Assembly (NCBI RefSeq): GCF_017086365.1
Contig: NZ_CP070969.1
Span: 6,040,001-6,104,000 of the forward strand
Source of the DNA: Paenibacillus tianjinensis
GTDB taxonomy: Bacteria; Bacillota; Bacilli; Paenibacillales; Paenibacillaceae
Direction of reading: 5' to 3'
Length of the DNA: 64,000 nucleotides
A program made the translations under genes and the position numbers. The notes beneath the pieces are model-generated. The model saw only the letters and a program-made list of their open reading frames with translations. It was not told where the DNA came from and did no database searches. Positions 61,193-64,000 of this stretch are shown piece by piece (position 1 is the stretch's first letter; each line of letters opens with the position of its first letter).

Positions 61193-62080
61193 ATGGAGCA
61201 AGCAATGATTATTATCAATCCTACTTCCGGTAAAGAAGAAGGACCCGCATATATCACCATGGTGGAAGAGATTCTGACTGCGCAGGGGTACGAAATTACC
61301 GTTAATGAGACGCAAAAGGCGGGGGATGCAACGTCATTCTGCATCGCGGCATGTGAAGAGGGCTATGAACTGGTGGTTTCAATAGGCGGAGATGGTACAC
61401 TGCACGAGGTGATCAACGGGCTGGGCGGCCAGCCGCACCGCCCGAAGCTGGGGATTATCCCGCTTGGAACAGTTAATGATTTCGCCCGGGCCATCGGGCT
61501 TCCCCTGGTTCCAGAGGAAGCGATTAAGGCGCTCGCCTCCTCCAGCACCCGTGCAGTGGATGCCGGCCGGTTAAATGACCGCTTATTCATCAATGTGGTG
61601 GCCGCCGGAGCTATTGCTGAATCGGTCTCTTCTGTATCTTCGGAGGATAAGTCGAAGCTGGGGGCACTGGCTTATTTCAAGGAGGGGATTAAGGAGCTGA
61701 CAGGCAATACCGCTCATCGCCTGAGCATCACCCATGACGGTGAAGTCTGGGAAGGGGACTCTCCGCTGTTTATTGCCGCCTTAACGAATTCGGTCGGAGG
61801 CTTCGAACGGCTGGCACCCGGTGCCGCTGTTGACGACGGCCTGATCCACTGCTTCATCCTCAAAGACCTCACGATCCTGAGCACCCTGACCGTCAGCCTC
61901 TCCCTCCTGCTCGGCAACCTTAATCATCATAAGGATGTAATTTACTTTACGGCCCGCAGCGTAACCGTGGAATCGTCTGACATTATGCGGACCAATGTTG
62001 ACGGTGAAGAAGGGCCGGCGCTGCCGATCCGGCTCAGCCTGCTTCCCCGTTATATCGAGGTCATCGTACCAGAGCCCTAA
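61193..62080 (+). CDS. Diacylglycerol-kinase-type lipid kinase
   Basis: Protein of 295 residues. NPTSGKEEG near the N-terminus, the nucleotide motif SIGGDGTLHEVINGL and IPLGTVNDFARAIGLP define the DagK/YegS-like catalytic domain (about 1-130), followed by the beta-sandwich domain. It phosphorylates diacylglycerol or a related lipid with ATP and helps recycle lipids released by lipoteichoic-acid synthesis. GAGGACGAGG precedes the ATG. The P-L-G-T-V-N-D-F-A-R motif is intact, so activity is expected. Several paralogues usually exist, so I leave out a gene symbol. Confidence 0.9.
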   Translation: MEQAMIIINPTSGKEEGPAYITMVEEILTAQGYEITVNETQKAGDATSFCIAACEEGYELVVSIGGDGTLHEVINGLGGQPHRPKLGIIPLGTVNDFARAIGLPLVPEEAIKALASSSTRAVDAGRLNDRLFINVVAAGAIAESVSSVSSEDKSKLGALAYFKEGIKELTGNTAHRLSITHDGEVWEGDSPLFIAALTNSVGGFERLAPGAAVDDGLIHCFILKDLTILSTLTVSLSLLLGNLNHHKDVIYFTARSVTVESSDIMRTNVDGEEGPALPIRLSLLPRYIEVIVPEP

Positions 62081-62100
62081 TCCTCCGGCTTGCCAAGTAT

Positions 62101-62574
62101 TCAGGCTAAGTGTCTCCGCAGCTTGCGGATATAGACGATCTGACCGATATGATAAGCATTATGCGTCGCTGCATTACTGATGATCTCCCACCACCGGGCC
62201 GGCTCAGGGAAGCCGGTCACCTGTGCTTCCAGGCTGTCTTCCGCAAGGATGGCCTGCCATCGCAGCAGCACCTCCAGCAGAGCTGTGCTCAACTCACTGT
62301 AAGAGGAGTTCTCCGGCAGAATAAAGCTGTCGTTGTTGTCTCCGATCGGCGGCACCGCATCCACCCGGCCTTCGGTATACCGGATCTGCCAGGTTTCATT
62401 CCAATACCGTAAATGCTGCGTCAGCTCTGCAATACTGTTACTGTCATCTCCCGGCTTCCAAAAGGCCTCCTCTTCCGTAATCCCCTGAACCGCCTGCATG
62501 AACGGCAGGTGCCAGCTGGGATCATTGGCACCCGCGAGCAATTGATTAGCCAGCACCTCTTTGGCATGAACCAT
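62101..62574 (-). CDS. DinB-family four-helix protein
   Basis: About 158 residues from ATG 62574 (GGAGG ten bases upstream); a GTG at 62583 overlaps the previous stop. The four-helix DinB/YfiT bundle has the three expected His positions: TQHLRYWNETW in helix 2, and NAATHNAYHIGQIVYIRKL with two His in helix 4, which bind a metal. Some members are bacillithiol-dependent transferases (BstA-like); no specific substrate can be given. It is co-transcribed with the upstream papain-fold gene. Confidence 0.9.
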   Translation of the reverse strand: MVHAKEVLANQLLAGANDPSWHLPFMQAVQGITEEEAFWKPGDDSNSIAELTQHLRYWNETWQIRYTEGRVDAVPPIGDNNDSFILPENSSYSELSTALLEVLLRWQAILAEDSLEAQVTGFPEPARWWEIISNAATHNAYHIGQIVYIRKLRRHLA

Positions 62575-62579
62575 GGTTC

Positions 62580-63164
62580 TCACTCCTCCGGCTTATATTC
62601 ACTTAATTTCCCTTGATAGATTAATTCCAGCCTTCCGCTCTGGCGGAAATCATCCGGCGTCACGAGCGCAGGCAGCTTATTCCACAGCTTAATTCCGGAA
62701 CGGTCCAGTATTTCCGCAACGAATTGCGAGCAAAAGTAAGAGTTGCTGAATTCAACCGGCTCTTTCAGCGCGATGCCGATTACACCGAGAATGTTGTACA
62801 GGTACTTCTGCTGGCTGCGGATAAAAATATGCAGGACCCGCTTCATTTTCTCCACTTCACGCTCCGTGACTTGAAGCTTGTAGATGACACAGGTCGTATT
62901 CGGATATTTGCTGTAGGTGCCTGTCTGAATATCCTCCTTCACAAAGCCCCCGTTCAGGGGATTGCTGGGATGCTTTCTCCCGAAGCTGTACATCTCTGAC
63001 AGATCACGGGTAAATGAGATTGAGGCATGGTTATACGGGGCCTTCGTGTAGCCCTGAATGAGCCTGGTAAACAGTGTGCCTGTATTCGTAAGCAAAATAA
63101 AGACCGATTGATCACCTGTCATTTTACAAATTTTCCCCTTATCATGTTCGGAGTTTTCCTCCAT
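62580..63164 (-). CDS. Permuted papain-fold (YiiX/NlpC-P60 superfamily) hydrolase
   Basis: About 194 residues from ATG 63164; ATG 63122 and a TTG/CTG further out are possible, because no ribosome binding site is clearly best. It has the circularly permuted papain-like order: catalytic His in APYNHASISF, then the Cys in SNSYFCSQFVAEIL. No signal peptide, so it is cytosolic. Such proteins (YebB/YiiX) cleave amide or ester bonds in lipids or peptides. Its stop codon overlaps the DinB start region as GTGA. Confidence 0.8.
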   Translation of the reverse strand: MEENSEHDKGKICKMTGDQSVFILLTNTGTLFTRLIQGYTKAPYNHASISFTRDLSEMYSFGRKHPSNPLNGGFVKEDIQTGTYSKYPNTTCVIYKLQVTEREVEKMKRVLHIFIRSQQKYLYNILGVIGIALKEPVEFSNSYFCSQFVAEILDRSGIKLWNKLPALVTPDDFRQSGRLELIYQGKLSEYKPEE

Positions 63165-63220
63165 AATAACATATGATTCCTTTAATGGAATCCTATCCTG
63201 CAACAGGCTGGTGATTGCTG

Positions 63221-64000
63221 GTGAACAGCTCCTTATTCACGCTACTCCTTATTTTTGCCGGCCTATCGGCCGTCCATCTGATTTATCTGGCCGTGAGCAG
63301 ACTTCAGAAGGACAAGGACTATACGGGCATCGGCTTCCGCATCAAAACCTGGTGGGGCATGCTGTTTATTTTCTGCCTGGCAACTCTCTTTAATTCCGTA
63401 GTTTCCCTGCTCTCTCTGATGGTGCTCTGCTTCTTCGCGCTAAAAGAATACTTCTCTATGATCCGCACGCGGAAGGCCGACCGCAGACTGTTCCTGTGGG
63501 CTTATCTGGCTATCCCGCTGCAGTTCTACTGGATTTATATCGAGTGGTACGGGATGTTTATCGTCTTTATTCCGGTCTATGTCTTCCTGCTCCTGCCGCT
63601 TCCCCGGCTCCTTAACAAAGGAACACTCGGCTTTCTGCGCAGCGTCAGCTCCACCCAGTGGGGGATGATGCTGATGGTGTTCGGGCTTAGCCATCTGGCC
63701 TATTTCCAGTTTGCCACCCCGGAATATGGAGCAGGACTGGTACTGTTTCTGGTGGTGCTCACCCAGCTGAATGATGTGGTTCACTATCTGGCGTCGCTCT
63801 ATTTCGGCAAACACAAGGTGGTCCCGACCGCCAATCCAAATCTCACCTGGGAAGGCTTTATCTGCGGGTTTGCAGCAACGACAGCCGTGTCCTATCTCAT
63901 CTATCCCTACCTGACACCACTCACTCCGCTGTTCGGACTGCTGTCCGGGATGCTGATCAGCCTGAGCGGCTACTTCGGCAGCTTAACCGTCTCCGTCCTG
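63221..64000 (+). CDS. CdsA-like phosphatidate cytidylyltransferase, 3' partial
   Basis: A frame from GTG 63221 stays open for 260 codons to the window edge, so it has no stop here. It has about eight hydrophobic helices. NDVVHYLASLYFGKHKVVPTANPNLTWEGFICGF corresponds to the CDP-alcohol-forming signature of CdsA (DxxAYxxGxxFGKxKLxPxxSPxKTWEG), with Asn-Asp and His replacing some common residues. It would make CDP-diacylglycerol from CTP and phosphatidic acid. Relatives of this type are often next to an acyltransferase or CDP-alcohol phosphotransferase, which would lie beyond the window. It is divergent from the papain-fold gene. Confidence 0.82.
   Translation, partial: MNSSLFTLLLIFAGLSAVHLIYLAVSRLQKDKDYTGIGFRIKTWWGMLFIFCLATLFNSVVSLLSLMVLCFFALKEYFSMIRTRKADRRLFLWAYLAIPLQFYWIYIEWYGMFIVFIPVYVFLLLPLPRLLNKGTLGFLRSVSSTQWGMMLMVFGLSHLAYFQFATPEYGAGLVLFLVVLTQLNDVVHYLASLYFGKHKVVPTANPNLTWEGFICGFAATTAVSYLIYPYLTPLTPLFGLLSGMLISLSGYFGSLTVSVL

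Overview
The window looks like chromosomal DNA from a Paenibacillus-type Firmicute. It has moderate GC content, strong AGGAGG-type ribosome binding sites, frequent GTG and TTG starts, an SLH-domain glycoside hydrolase, a response regulator with an AfsR/SARP-like C-terminus, a type B L31 gene and Bacillus-style riboswitches. I see no rRNA, tRNA, CRISPR array, insertion sequence or prophage. The first gene (5' end) and the last gene (3' end) are cut by the window.

Layout. 1-2.3 kb: tail of a stalk-type surface protein, then an active-looking diguanylate cyclase on the minus strand. 2.7-3.05 kb: rpmE2 (zinc-independent L31) with a Zur-like box upstream. 3.2-11.7 kb: a six-gene minus-strand operon related to B. 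subtilis ydaJKLMN for a c-di-GMP-controlled exopolysaccharide; its last gene is a degenerate GGDEF protein that keeps the c-di-GMP-binding RxxD. 11.9-16.2 kb: a minus-strand operon of two small proteins, a glutathionylspermidine-synthase-like ATP-grasp ligase (YgiC/YjfC type), a lipoprotein, a DUF350 membrane protein and a TrkA-N potassium channel. 16.3-20.5 kb: a LytS-like hybrid kinase with a SARP-like response regulator. 20.7-22.9 kb: xpt-pbuX behind a tandem guanine plus ykkC/PRPP-type riboswitch leader, the best RNA find in the window. 23.2-28.0 kb: two plus-strand hybrid kinases, one with a repeated coiled coil.

28.1-35.9 kb holds small regulator/effector modules: HxlR-MFS-aldo/keto reductase (ytcD-ytbD-ytbE), an AEC transporter, HxlR-SDR, greA, and divergent MFS/MarR. 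36.1-42.3 kb: an ATP-grasp/esterase pair, an RlmN-family enzyme, a membrane polysaccharide deacetylase with a coiled-coil partner, and a small GIY-YIG protein. 42.5-48.8 kb: TetR, a GH1 beta-glucosidase with an ABM-fold protein, an EcsC protein, a permease and a methyltransferase preceded by a possible pseudoknotted leader. 49.0-52.0 kb: a secreted FMN/FAD reductase driven by a textbook MerR promoter with a 19-bp spacer and its MerR regulator. 52.2-64.0 kb: YdeI-like protein, short UvrC/Cho-like GIY-YIG protein, NmrA-type oxidoreductase under a canonical promoter/operator, NudC, a quinone-reductase/MarR pair, NlpC/P60 hydrolase, SLH-GH18 hydrolase, a catalase-like protein, a lipid kinase, DinB, a papain-fold protein and a partial CdsA-like gene.

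The strongest candidates for follow-up are the tandem riboswitch, the ATP-grasp/potassium-channel operon, the hybrid kinase whose HisKA histidine and receiver lysine are replaced, and the unassigned structured leader near 48.85 kb. All functional calls come from reading motifs in the sequence; no database search was run.
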